Source of the DNA: SIG587 sp045544035
GTDB taxonomy: Bacteria; Bacillota; Clostridia; Oscillospirales; Acutalibacteraceae
DNA: 64,000 bases
Assembly: GCA_045544035.1 (NCBI GenBank)
Contig: JAZPYE010000013.1
Location: 1 to 64,000 of the forward strand
Direction: 5' to 3'
The position numbers and the translations under genes were made by a program. The number at the start of each line of letters is the position of its first letter. The first letter of the stretch is position 1. Positions 1-7,795 of the stretch are shown piece by piece. The notes below the pieces were generated by a model. The model made no database searches. It was not told where the DNA came from and saw only the letters and a program-made list of their open reading frames with translations.

Positions 1-357
1 ACATATGTTCTTGTTGTTTTTGTAAATGTTATGTTAGCTTTTGCGTTTTTTGTTTTGCCCAAAATACAATACAATCAAAACAAAATGCTTCACGGTGTTA
101 TAAATAACATTGAGTTTGAAGAAAATGAAATGTCATTAACACAAATTGGAGATAATACTAACTCTACAGCAAAAATAAAGTATGAAGCTGTATGGCGTAT
201 ATACGAAACGAAGGACTTTATCTACATATACGTAAATTCAAGACAGGCGTACATTGTAGATAAATCAAAAGTTGTTGACGGCACCGCCACAGAACTGCGT
301 GTTTTTTTAGTCAAGGCTGTAGGTATGAGTAAGTATAAATTAAAATGCAAGGTTTAA
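1..357 (+). CDS. YcxB-like membrane protein, 3' part only
   Basis: The frame is open from the first base of the window, so the 5' end of the gene lies outside. The visible part is about 118 residues: a hydrophobic segment (about residues 1-20) followed by a soluble beta-rich tail. The tail pattern, with an aromatic run FIYIYV followed by a QAYIVDKS-like strand and a final helix with ELRVFL, resembles the C-terminal domain of YcxB-family proteins, whose function is unknown. An internal ATG at 31 is an unlikely start because it sits inside the membrane segment. No terminator is obvious before the scfA promoter. The family call rests on remembered motif shape, not on a search. Confidence 0.6.
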   Translation, partial: TYVLVVFVNVMLAFAFFVLPKIQYNQNKMLHGVINNIEFEENEMSLTQIGDNTNSTAKIKYEAVWRIYETKDFIYIYVNSRQAYIVDKSKVVDGTATELRVFLVKAVGMSKYKLKCKV

Positions 358-385
358 AATCTTGCAAACAATAAATACATACATC

Positions 386-414
386 TTGATTTTTTAAAAC
401 GCCCGTGATATAAT
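386..414 (+). promoter_or_regulatory. SigA-type promoter of scfA
   Basis: TTGATT (386-391) and TATAAT (409-414) are separated by exactly 17 bp, with an extended -10 TG at 406-407. The start of transcription would fall near 421, shortly before the GGAGGA ribosome site at 434-439. Confidence 0.75.
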
Positions 415-446
415 GATAAAAAATAATCTCTTTGGAGGAAACGATA

Positions 447-599
447 ATGAAAAGAATTCAGACACTTGAAACAAAGAATCTTTGCGAAAGCGCTAAAAAC
501 GGCGGCTGTGGCGAATGCCAAACATCTTGCCAGTCTGCTTGCAAAACCAGCTGTGGCATTGCTAACCAACAGTGCGAAAGCAAAAAGGAAAGCAAATAA
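447..599 (+). CDS. scfA: SCIFF ranthipeptide precursor
   Basis: This 50-residue peptide is the precursor of a SCIFF (six cysteines in forty-five residues) ranthipeptide. The C-terminal half has the SCIFF pattern CGEC, then CQSACKTSC, then ANQQC, with cysteines at 21, 24, 28, 32, 36 and 43. The leader begins MKRIQTLETK, like other SCIFF leaders. The maturase ScfB installs thioether links from Cys sulfur to the peptide backbone. GGAGGA sits 7 bp upstream of the ATG, and the maturase gene follows after a terminator-like hairpin. Oddity: there is a seventh cysteine at position 13, in the leader/core boundary. SCIFF peptides occur in most Clostridia; a signalling role has been proposed in some species. 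Confidence 0.93.
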   Translation: MKRIQTLETKNLCESAKNGGCGECQTSCQSACKTSCGIANQQCESKKESK

Positions 600-611
600 T
601 TAACACAAAAT

Positions 612-640
612 AAAATGCCGCCACTCGGCGGCATTTTTTA
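612..640 (+). terminator. Terminator/attenuator between scfA and scfB
   Basis: The hairpin ATGCCGCC-ACTC-GGCGGCAT is followed by TTTTTT. It lies between the peptide and maturase genes, with no separate promoter visible before scfB. Partial read-through would make more precursor than enzyme. That ratio is inference. Confidence 0.85.
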
Positions 641-664
641 ATAGATTCCAAAGGGGAAAAACTA

Positions 665-2044
665 ATGATACATCAATACAAATTAGGCGGATATAATATC
701 GTACTTGATGTTTGTTCTGGCTCGGTCCACGTGGTGGATGAAGTTGCCTATGATATGATTGCGCTTTTTGAAAACGAGGAAAAAGATGCTATCATCGATA
801 CACTGCTTAAAAAATATTCTGCTCGTGAGGATGTAACAAAAGAGGATTTATCCGACTGCTACGACCAAATTTTGGCTCTTAAAGCCGAAGGCAAGCTTTT
901 CGCTCCCGACACTTTCGAGAGCATGGCGGGCCATTTAAAGGAAAAGACTGCAGGGGTTGTTAAGGCACTGTGTCTCCACGTTGCACACACCTGCAACCTA
1001 AACTGTGCCTACTGCTTTGCAAGTCAAGGTAAGTACCACGGAGAACGCGCCGTTATGAGCTTTGAGGTAGGAAAAAGAGCCCTTGATTTTTTAATTGAAA
1101 ATTCGGGAACAAGACACAACCTTGAGGTTGACTTTTTCGGCGGCGAGCCGCTTATGAATTTTGAGGTTGTAAAAGAGCTTGTTGCCTATGCCAGAAGCGT
1201 TGAAAAAAAGTATAATAAAAATTTCCGTTTCACCCTTACAACAAACGGCCTTCAAATTGATGATGATGTTATTGAGTTTGCAAACCGCGAATGCAGCAAC
1301 GTTGTTTTAAGTTTAGATGGCAGAAAAGAAATTCACGACCGCTACCGCGTTGATTACAGTGGCAAGGGCAGTTGGGACCGCATTGTTCCGAAATTCCAAA
1401 AACTGGTTGAAGCCAGAGGCGGCAAAAACTATTATATGCGCGGCACCTTCACCCATTTAAACCCCGACTTTTTAAATGACATAAAGCAGATGCTGGATTT
1501 GGGCTTTACGGAGCTTAGTATGGAGCCGGTTGTTTGCGCCCCGGGTGACCCCTCGGAGCTGACAAAAGATGACCTTCCTATTGTCCTCGAACAATACGAA
1601 AAACTTGCCGAACTTATGATTAAAAGAAAGGACGAGGGCAGGCCCTTCACCTTCTACCACTATATGCTGGATTTAACCGACGGCCCCTGCATCTACAAGC
1701 GCATTTCAGGTTGCGGCAGTGGAACGGAATATATGGCGGTTACCCCTTGGGGAGACCTTTACCCCTGCCACCAATTCGTGGGCGATGAAAAGTTTAAGCT
1801 TGGTGACATTTGGAATGGCGTTACAAACAGGGAAATTCAAAACGAATTTGCCGCCTGCAACGTTTATGCCCACCCCGAATGTAAGGATTGTTGGGCTCGG
1901 CTTTATTGCTCGGGCGGTTGCGCCGCAAATGCTTATCATTCCACAGGCTCTGTGACAGGCGTTTATGAATACGGTTGCACCCTGTTTAAGAAAAGAATGG
2001 AATGCGCCCTTATGTTAGCTATCAAGGATAAGTTGGGTGAGTGA
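665..2044 (+). CDS. scfB: Radical SAM SCIFF maturase
   Basis: This 459-residue radical SAM/SPASM enzyme forms the thioether bonds of the ScfA peptide. The first ~95 residues match the place of the RiPP recognition element that binds the leader. The radical SAM cluster motif is CNLNCAYC (Cys110, 114, 117), followed by FFGGEP. The C-terminal SPASM region carries many cysteines (CGSG, YPCH, CNVY, ECKDC, YCSGGC, YGC) that would hold two auxiliary iron-sulfur clusters. Length is normal for the family. The start ATG at 665 has GGGG 8-11 bp upstream. The stop lies just ahead of the downstream decarboxylase ATG, so the two may be cotranscribed. Confidence 0.95.
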   Translation: MIHQYKLGGYNIVLDVCSGSVHVVDEVAYDMIALFENEEKDAIIDTLLKKYSAREDVTKEDLSDCYDQILALKAEGKLFAPDTFESMAGHLKEKTAGVVKALCLHVAHTCNLNCAYCFASQGKYHGERAVMSFEVGKRALDFLIENSGTRHNLEVDFFGGEPLMNFEVVKELVAYARSVEKKYNKNFRFTLTTNGLQIDDDVIEFANRECSNVVLSLDGRKEIHDRYRVDYSGKGSWDRIVPKFQKLVEARGGKNYYMRGTFTHLNPDFLNDIKQMLDLGFTELSMEPVVCAPGDPSELTKDDLPIVLEQYEKLAELMIKRKDEGRPFTFYHYMLDLTDGPCIYKRISGCGSGTEYMAVTPWGDLYPCHQFVGDEKFKLGDIWNGVTNREIQNEFAACNVYAHPECKDCWARLYCSGGCAANAYHSTGSVTGVYEYGCTLFKKRMECALMLAIKDKLGE

Positions 2045-2046
2045 TT

Positions 2047-3378
2047 ATGAACACACCTATTTGTGATTTTGCGCGCCGATATGCCAAAAAAAACGCAATA
2101 AGACTCCATATGCCCGGCCATAAGGGGCGCGGCATTCTCGGTGCCGAACAACTTGACATAACCGAAATTGAGGGTGCTGACAGTCTTTATGAGGCAAAGG
2201 GCATAATTGCCCAGAGCGAAAAAAATGCGGCTGAAATCTTTGGGGCGAACACGTTTTATTCCACCGAGGGTTCCTCACACTGCATTCGCGCAATGCTTTA
2301 TCTTGCCGTAACTTACGCCGTGTCCCAAAATAAAAAACCGATTATTGCCGCCGCAAGAAATGTTCACAAAACCTTTTTAAGCGCCGCAGCAATACTAGAT
2401 TTTGAAATAATGTGGCTTTATTCCAAGGCAAACAGCACCTATCTTTCCTGCATTATCACCGCCGAGGAACTTGACAAATCGCTCATTAAGGCACAGGAAA
2501 AACCCGTTGCGGTTTACGTTACAAGCCCCGATTATCTCGGCAATATTACCGATGTTAAATCGTTATCGGCTGTTTGCAAAAAACACGGTGTTTTGCTTAT
2601 TGTGGACAACGCCCACGGTGCATATCTTAAATTTTTAACCCCCTCGATTCACCCTATTGATTTGGGCGCTGACCTTTGCTGTGATTCAGCTCACAAGACC
2701 CTGCCTGTTTTAACAGGCGGCGCCTATCTTCATATCTCGAAAACGGCGCCGAGCATCTTAAAAGACGGGGCAAAAAATGCCCTTGCCCTATTTGGCTCAA
2801 CAAGTCCCTCATATTTAATATTGCAGTCACTGGATGCCGCAAATGCTTACTTAACAAATGGATATTCCGAAAAGCTTTACGAATTTTCTTTAAAGGTGAA
2901 AAGCCTTAAAGAAAAGTTAAGTGAGTGCGGTTACTGCCTTGTTGGCGATGAGCCCCTTAAAATCACCATAAAAACAAAGCCTTTTGGGTTTAGCGGCACA
3001 CAGTTTGCCGAGATGCTTATTAGTGAGAACATTGTTCCCGAATTTGCCGACCCCGATTTCGTTGTTATGATGCTTTCCCCCGAAAACGGAGATTTATCAG
3101 TACTCAAATCGGTTTTGTGCGGTATAGAAAAAAAGAAGCCCCTTAAAACCGAACCTTTAAAATTTACACCCTGCAAAAGGGCAATGTCGGTAAGAGCTGC
3201 CACCCTTTCACCAAATGAAAGCATCAAGGTTAAAGACAGTGCGGAGCGAGTTTTAGCCGCGGCAACGGTTTCCTGTCCGCCCGCAGTGCCCATTGTGATT
3301 TGCGGTGAAATCATTGATGAAAATGCTCTTAAATTATTCGAATATTACGGCATCGATGAATGTATGGTAGTAAAATAA
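2047..3378 (+). CDS. PLP-dependent Orn/Lys/Arg decarboxylase family protein
   Basis: This 443-residue fold-type I PLP enzyme belongs to the ornithine/lysine/arginine decarboxylase group. Landmarks are the N-terminal HMPGHKGRG, the phosphate-binding STEGSS (about 72-77), DNAHGAY with Asp187 and His190, and SAHK with the Schiff-base Lys217. A short C-terminal domain carries CPPAVPIVICGE, which corresponds to the family's PPG-PGE segment. The substrate (arginine, lysine or ornithine) cannot be read from sequence. A GTG at 2041 is an alternative start that overlaps the scfB stop, but ATG 2047 fits the conserved N-terminus. Translational coupling to scfB is likely. A hairpin terminator follows at 3414. 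Confidence 0.85.
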   Translation: MNTPICDFARRYAKKNAIRLHMPGHKGRGILGAEQLDITEIEGADSLYEAKGIIAQSEKNAAEIFGANTFYSTEGSSHCIRAMLYLAVTYAVSQNKKPIIAAARNVHKTFLSAAAILDFEIMWLYSKANSTYLSCIITAEELDKSLIKAQEKPVAVYVTSPDYLGNITDVKSLSAVCKKHGVLLIVDNAHGAYLKFLTPSIHPIDLGADLCCDSAHKTLPVLTGGAYLHISKTAPSILKDGAKNALALFGSTSPSYLILQSLDAANAYLTNGYSEKLYEFSLKVKSLKEKLSECGYCLVGDEPLKITIKTKPFGFSGTQFAEMLISENIVPEFADPDFVVMMLSPENGDLSVLKSVLCGIEKKKPLKTEPLKFTPCKRAMSVRAATLSPNESIKVKDSAERVLAAATVSCPPAVPIVICGEIIDENALKLFEYYGIDECMVVK

Positions 3379-3415
3379 AAAATCACCCTTATGGGTTGTA
3401 CCCGTAAGGACAGTA
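3377..3415 (+). repeat. Inverted-copy repeat, left copy
   Basis: A 39-bp sequence starts with AAAAAATCACCC and ends with AAGGACAGTA. It recurs in opposite orientation at 7796-7834 with 33 of 39 identities. Each copy can fold as a hairpin around a TGT or CGT loop. The left copy begins directly at the stop codon of the decarboxylase gene. Together the two copies bracket the AT-rich island. Confidence 0.75.
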
Positions 3416-3450
3416 AAAAAGCTGTGTAGAAATTTTCTACACAGCTTTTT
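3414..3450. terminator. Bidirectional terminator
   Basis: A perfect 12-bp stem, GCTGTGTAGAAA and its complement around a single T, has an A-run on the left and a T-run on the right. It serves the plus-strand decarboxylase gene and could also stop transcripts arriving from the minus-strand island. Confidence 0.85.
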
Positions 3451-3492
3451 ACTATCTCAAAATATGGTGAAATTGCTTTGCCTTGCAGTGAT

Positions 3493-3535
3493 ATGATGCT
3501 ACGTATCGTGATATTGTCCTTCGGACAGTTTTGAA
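3493..3535. repeat. Short palindromes with GTGATAT spacers
   Basis: Two small hairpins (GATgctacgtATC and TGTCCttcGGACA) are separated by GTGATAT-like spacers. The style resembles the larger palindrome cluster at 41158-41325. The element lies just downstream of the specificity-subunit gene, which ends at 3549. Confidence 0.5.
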
Positions 3536-3548
3536 GCTAAATATAAAA

Positions 3549-4136
3549 TTATTCACTTACTGATTGCAATACATGTAATCTTTTTTCAGCCATTTCAAGT
3601 GTGTTTCGCATATATTCTTCCATATATTTCCAATCTGGTTCGTCATTCTTTTCGGGCAATTTAACTTCCATACTTGAAATAATGTCCCTATTCATCTTAT
3701 CAGAATAATCAAATCTTTTCCGCGTTATTCCTCTAATACTTGATATTATAAAAAGAGCAGTATATTTATTGTAAACAATGTTTTTTCCTTCCCTTGCATA
3801 CATACCCTGTACATGTGGATATCCAATAAATTTCATATCTTGATAAAACATTGTATTTGTTCCTGACGTAGTATCACTAAAAGTTATTATATTAGCTTCT
3901 GTCGTATCAAGATTTGAATATCCTGTAATCCCATTGTTATATGACGAATTACCTATCACTGGATTTATTCCATCTTCATTAAATAGATCTCTATTCGTTA
4001 ACTTATATGCTTTGGTTGGATGAATATCAAACCAATCGCCTATTTTAAACGACTTCCAGGTACTTGTATCTATTTCCTTGGTTGGATATGTACCAAATAA
4101 GGCTCTTTTCATATCATCTTTATTCATTGTCGCCAT
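3549..4136 (-). CDS. Restriction-modification specificity subunit, single-domain
   Basis: This 195-residue protein should give DNA target recognition to the fused nuclease-methylase encoded upstream. The N-terminal half starts with an element like WKSFKIGDWFDIHPTK and has GNSSYNNGITGY, typical of one S-subunit target recognition domain. The C-terminus has the KLPEKNDEPDWKYMEEYM pattern seen in BcgI-like and related S subunits, followed by a helical segment. Usual S subunits have two recognition domains and 340-450 residues, so this is half-size and would be expected to act as a dimer. The start overlaps the methylase gene by 17 bp, with AGGAGG 11 bp before ATG 4136. Confidence 0.8.
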   Translation of the reverse strand: MATMNKDDMKRALFGTYPTKEIDTSTWKSFKIGDWFDIHPTKAYKLTNRDLFNEDGINPVIGNSSYNNGITGYSNLDTTEANIITFSDTTSGTNTMFYQDMKFIGYPHVQGMYAREGKNIVYNKYTALFIISSIRGITRKRFDYSDKMNRDIISSMEVKLPEKNDEPDWKYMEEYMRNTLEMAEKRLHVLQSVSE

Positions 4137-5937
4137 TATTCCATATACCTCCTTTTCCTACAGCTATGTTCATAAGCGTAGCACTTAATAGCGAATCGTA
4201 TAATTCATCAGTATCAATGCCCTGATTGAACATTACATAATCAAGAGCCGTTCCGAGAAAATCTTCCTCACATAAAACCGTTTCCTCTATTGGTATTTGA
4301 TATGACAAGTGCTCTTTAGGTGAAATCCATTGTACAGTGCTATCACCTACTTGTTTGTGTATTATATCGACCCACTTATCTTCTATTGCAGACCAGCGAC
4401 CTTTTACATCATGGCGACCTTGATTCTTAACAGTTTCTAATCCATCTTCCTTTATATAACAACCAAAAATTTCTTTATCTCCTTGTGGAACTCCAGCTTC
4501 AAACACAAATATTGAAGTAGTAACGCCTTCATTAAATGTTTTTTCAGGCAATTTAATAATCTTTTTCAAACAGTGACTTTTTATTATGCTTTTTCCATTG
4601 CTCCCATCTGTTTCTAGTTTTTTATCTGGCAAAATAAAAGCACACTCGGTATGTACTGGCACATTATCTAAAACATTTTTAACGATTTTTAGACAACCGT
4701 ATGTTGTTTCAAAAGGGGGATTCATCAATACTTTTGTAATTGGTTTAGACTTTATCCATTCACCAGCTGTTATTGTTCTGCTATCTAAATGTTCTAGATT
4801 AGTTTTACCATCTTTATGAATAAGCATGTTTGCACATACAAGCGCATACAATTCACGGTCAAATTCAATACCAAATAGTTGTTCTCTCTTTATCTTTGTA
4901 GCTCTTCTTGTTTCAGTACCACCAGATTCATGCATCATCATACTCATAGCTTTTACAAGAAATCCACCAGAGCCGCATGCTGCATCAAGTACATAATCTG
5001 TTTGATGGACATCAATAATTCGGTACATAAACGAGGTTATGTGTTCTGGAGTAAATACTTGCCCAGATTCAGATTTTTTCTTATATCTGTTAAATTCATT
5101 AAAGAAGATGCCCATTACGTCTTCTCCACGCCAACTATTTGAATTTATGCATTCAGATATTTCTGAAACCCATTTTATGAAATTATCAATTGCTTCTTGG
5201 TTTTCATTAGTATTCATTTTTATTTCTGAATACACTTCAAGAAGCAACCCTATTTTTTGATTCTGACGTTTATCATTAGCTAAAGATTTAGCTAATGTGG
5301 AATGAATAGCTGTATGGAAAGTTGCATAGTCCATACCCTCACACAAAAGAGCACCATATCTTTTGGCTACAAGAGCACATGCTGTAAATATCATTCTATG
5401 ATACAGATTTTTTATGCCGAATTTTTTGTGTAAGCAATTATTTATTTTACTAGTCAAGTTGTATATCAAATGTTTATCTATGCTAGAATCTAGGCAATAG
5501 TTCTTGTAAAAATCCTTATTTTGAAGTTCTGTAGGAATATCTTTTTTCTCTTCTTCATTTACATAAACCTTGCATTCTATGCCGTTGTATAGAATTCCAA
5601 TTACTGTTGAATATTTACTATTAGCTATTTTCACATTATTGAGAAGCTCATTGATATATGAGGTGTTCTCAACACTTTTGTCAGATGACTTTGTTTCAAG
5701 AATTATTGCAATGTTGCCACAATCATTTGGCAAATACCATCCATCTGGTTTGTGATTGGAGCCTGTTCCTTTAAATCCCAATTGCTTGAATGTCGTTAAC
5801 TGTCCGGTGCCTTGTTGTGCTTCCGCTTCCGGTTTATCAAATCCTAATATTTGCTTTGCGCCTTTATGAAAACCGTCTTTATCAGTATATCCATCTCTAA
5901 CCTCATCTTCAGTTCGATATACGATTTTATTTGCCAT
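4120..5937 (-). CDS. BcgI-like fused restriction nuclease/N6-adenine methyltransferase
   Basis: This 605-residue protein combines cutting and methylation in one chain. Near the N-terminus is a PD-(D/E)XK nuclease pattern: Pro64-Asp65 then Glu81-Thr-Lys83. A helical linker follows, then an N6-adenine methyltransferase domain with motif I at DAACGSGGF (318-326) and the catalytic NPPF at 406-409. A recognition-linked C-terminal part ends the protein. This layout with a separate S subunit is that of BcgI-type type IIB/IIG systems, not a type I HsdM, and no separate hsdR or translocase gene is present. The chosen start at 5937 has GGAGGA 7 bp upstream; an ATG at 5943 is too close to it. It overlaps the RHH gene by 11 bp. 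The region is clearly AT-rich compared with neighbours. Confidence 0.82.
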   Translation of the reverse strand: MANKIVYRTEDEVRDGYTDKDGFHKGAKQILGFDKPEAEAQQGTGQLTTFKQLGFKGTGSNHKPDGWYLPNDCGNIAIILETKSSDKSVENTSYINELLNNVKIANSKYSTVIGILYNGIECKVYVNEEEKKDIPTELQNKDFYKNYCLDSSIDKHLIYNLTSKINNCLHKKFGIKNLYHRMIFTACALVAKRYGALLCEGMDYATFHTAIHSTLAKSLANDKRQNQKIGLLLEVYSEIKMNTNENQEAIDNFIKWVSEISECINSNSWRGEDVMGIFFNEFNRYKKKSESGQVFTPEHITSFMYRIIDVHQTDYVLDAACGSGGFLVKAMSMMMHESGGTETRRATKIKREQLFGIEFDRELYALVCANMLIHKDGKTNLEHLDSRTITAGEWIKSKPITKVLMNPPFETTYGCLKIVKNVLDNVPVHTECAFILPDKKLETDGSNGKSIIKSHCLKKIIKLPEKTFNEGVTTSIFVFEAGVPQGDKEIFGCYIKEDGLETVKNQGRHDVKGRWSAIEDKWVDIIHKQVGDSTVQWISPKEHLSYQIPIEETVLCEEDFLGTALDYVMFNQGIDTDELYDSLLSATLMNIAVGKGGIWNNGDNE

Positions 5938-6118
5938 TACCATTTCCTCCGTTTTCTTCCTGCTTCTTTAAGTATTCATCAGCCGCTTTATTAAATAAGT
6001 CTGCCATACTATGCATATTGTCATCGTAAGCAATGGTTGCAAGTAAACGCTTTACTTTATCAGGGTCCATTCTAAATTGGACTTGTCTGGTACGAGTGGC
6101 TTTATTCTCTTTAACCAA
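5927..6118 (-). CDS. Ribbon-helix-helix-like small protein
   Basis: This protein of about 63 residues begins before a strand TRQVQFRMDPDKV and two helices, as in CopG/Arc-type ribbon-helix-helix DNA-binding proteins. A lysine, glutamate and glycine-rich tail follows. AGGAGG at 6128-6133 lies directly against a GTG at 6127, so the likely start is the in-frame TTG at 6118, 8 bp downstream. It is the first gene of the restriction-modification operon and overlaps the methylase start. A role as the operon's repressor is inferred from its position and from the palindromes in its promoter. Confidence 0.65.
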   Translation of the reverse strand: MVKENKATRTRQVQFRMDPDKVKRLLATIAYDDNMHSMADLFNKAADEYLKKQEENGGNGNGK

Positions 6119-6135
6119 AGATAGCACCTCCTAAT

Positions 6136-6187
6136 TGATATCATTCTATCTTGATATAATGATATCATAATATCGGTTAGAAGTCAA
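6136..6187 (-). promoter_or_regulatory. Promoter and operator of the restriction-modification operon
   Basis: On the minus strand, TTGACT (6182-6187) and TATCAT (6159-6164) are separated by 17 bp. The -10 is embedded in the perfect palindrome ATGATATCAT (6159-6168). A second copy, TGATATCA, lies at 6136-6143. Two equal palindromes over and just after the -10 look like an autorepression site for the RHH protein. Confidence 0.65.
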
Positions 6188-6298
6188 TATTTTTGTCGCA
6201 CACCGTAACAAGCAGGGAAAAAGTATATCATTTTCCACTTGTTAGGAGAACCTAAAACCCTTTTCTAAACAAATATCATCTATTCGATAAATTATAGT

Positions 6299-6949
6299 TT
6301 ACCCAACTTCCAAACCGATAATAGCACGATACAGCATTACAAGTCCTGTGCTTAGTAACGTACCGCCAACAATATCCGTGAACCAATGTACGCCGGAAAA
6401 CAGTCTGCCAATTACCATAAAGGTAATAAATGTTATGATTGAAACAGCAACGATATTACGGAGCGCTTTGCTCTTTATGCGACTACCCAACTGCATTATA
6501 GCCGTCGGCATAACGCACATTACCAGCATTGTTGTTGAAGATGGGTAAGATGCTTCTAAATATCCGTTTATCAGTACCGGTCTGTAGTTGATTACCACGC
6601 TCTCAAAAAACAAATAGGCGGCAATCGTGACTATATAAAACCCGCCCAAAATAAGAATGTTGTGATCCACCTTGCGTATGCTTTTCCGCTTGATCCACTG
6701 CACCAGTCCCAGTATGCCAAATCCTATACATACAAAGATCGGCACAAGTCCGAGCCAATCCGTTATATTATATAAGCTGAAATGCACACCTGTCAAAGTG
6801 TGGACAAAACCATTGATGCCGGCAAATCCTACAGATGAACCTTGTGGGCCAATTGCACGGACATCCACAAAGCAAATTGCCACCGTCCACAGCACAAACG
6901 CTGTAAGCAAACACATTGAAGCAATAAAGCTTTTTCTAATTCTTTTCAT
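6299..6949 (-). CDS. PAP2-family membrane protein with altered catalytic residues
   Basis: This 216-residue integral membrane protein has about six membrane helices and the PAP2 superfamily layout. The three motifs are recognisable but changed: KX6RP is EX6RP (Glu116, Arg123), PSGH is PSST (136-139, no His), and the third motif GRLFSGVHWFTD keeps Arg182, His188 and Asp192. Lipid phosphatase activity is therefore uncertain. The start at 6949 is preferred because ATG 6961 abuts the AAGGA site. It is followed by no clear terminator before the specificity operon. Its link to the upstream XRE regulator is only by adjacency. Confidence 0.75.
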   Translation of the reverse strand: MKRIRKSFIASMCLLTAFVLWTVAICFVDVRAIGPQGSSVGFAGINGFVHTLTGVHFSLYNITDWLGLVPIFVCIGFGILGLVQWIKRKSIRKVDHNILILGGFYIVTIAAYLFFESVVINYRPVLINGYLEASYPSSTTMLVMCVMPTAIMQLGSRIKSKALRNIVAVSIITFITFMVIGRLFSGVHWFTDIVGGTLLSTGLVMLYRAIIGLEVG

Positions 6950-7063
6950 TTTCTCTACCATCCTTTTGGTTTGTATTTTGGCTTTCGCCTGAATACAAGT
7001 TTAGGGAAAAGCAATGAGGAATGAAAGAATTTAGCCGTCACATCGATGATACGCTTCGTATCA

Positions 7064-7666
7064 TTACCGTTTTATCAGCATTAAAGCCTTGATAATCAAA
7101 AATGCAAATATAAATACCGCTGCATAGGGTTGCTGACTTGCAATAAAAAGGCATACTCCAATGGCGCTTAATGTCAGCGACAAAATACTTTTGCTCTGAG
7201 TCCAAAGTCTTTGACGACAGTTTTGCAGGGCAAGGGTTATAATGCCCAACACTATCATAATACCTACAAAGGCAATGTACGCAGTTTTTAAGTACGGCTG
7301 AACTTCACTCAAAGCAAGGAGCGATACCTCTCTGATAACGCCATCCGCTTTTTGACCTAAGAAAGGTAAAAATAGTAACAATGCCATACCGCAGTCAAGC
7401 AGACCAAAAACCAAGTCTCGAATCGTTCTTTCTTTTTCTTTGTGGTCTTTTTCTGCAATGGCAAGAATCTCTTCACCGGACAACAGTTCATCCAAGGAAA
7501 CAGAGAAGAACTTTGATATTTCCTTCAAAGACTCTATATTCGGGAATCCACGACCTGACTCCCACTTTGAAATAGCAGTGCGGGATACATACAGCAATTC
7601 TGCCAGTTCCACTTGTGTAAGACCTTTTTGCTTTCGGAGTTCCTGTAATTTTTCATTAAATTCCAT
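7064..7666 (-). CDS. XRE-family regulator with membrane tail
   Basis: This 200-residue protein has an N-terminal helix-turn-helix (about residues 7-60) with QVELAELLYVSRTAISKWESGRGFP, typical of XRE/Cro-type DNA binding. A linker of charged residues and about four hydrophobic helices follow. Such membrane-anchored XRE regulators are common in Firmicutes and often control an adjacent membrane protein gene. Here the PAP2-like gene lies 115 bp downstream on the same strand. The target and signal are unknown. Confidence 0.8.
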   Translation of the reverse strand: MEFNEKLQELRKQKGLTQVELAELLYVSRTAISKWESGRGFPNIESLKEISKFFSVSLDELLSGEEILAIAEKDHKEKERTIRDLVFGLLDCGMALLLFLPFLGQKADGVIREVSLLALSEVQPYLKTAYIAFVGIMIVLGIITLALQNCRQRLWTQSKSILSLTLSAIGVCLFIASQQPYAAVFIFAFLIIKALMLIKR

Positions 7667-7707
7667 AATAGCACTCTCTTATATATTCTTATTTATCGCT
7701 CAGTTGT

Positions 7708-7713
7708 ATTATA
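7708..7713 (-). promoter_or_regulatory. Extended -10 of the XRE gene
   Basis: TATAAT on the minus strand is preceded by TGC, giving an extended -10. No good -35 is visible. It lies 42 bp upstream of the XRE start. Confidence 0.5.
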
Positions 7714-7742
7714 GCATAACTTGACCAACGAATAAAGAGAAT

Positions 7743-7783
7743 ATGAAAAAAACACCCACAGTTTTACAAACTACGGGTGTTTT
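7743..7783 (-). terminator. Terminator of the GNAT/DUF2156 operon
   Basis: AACACCC pairs with GGGTGTT, with an inner AGTTT/AAACT stem, and on the minus strand the hairpin is followed by a run of T. It lies 55 bp after the GNAT stop. Confidence 0.8.
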
Positions 7784-7795
7784 CGTATCTAGTTA

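Noticed and set aside
4120..5937. Type I HsdM without HsdR
   Set aside because: The N-terminal Pro-Asp ... Glu-X-Lys pattern and the absence of a helicase gene fit a fused BcgI-like enzyme better.
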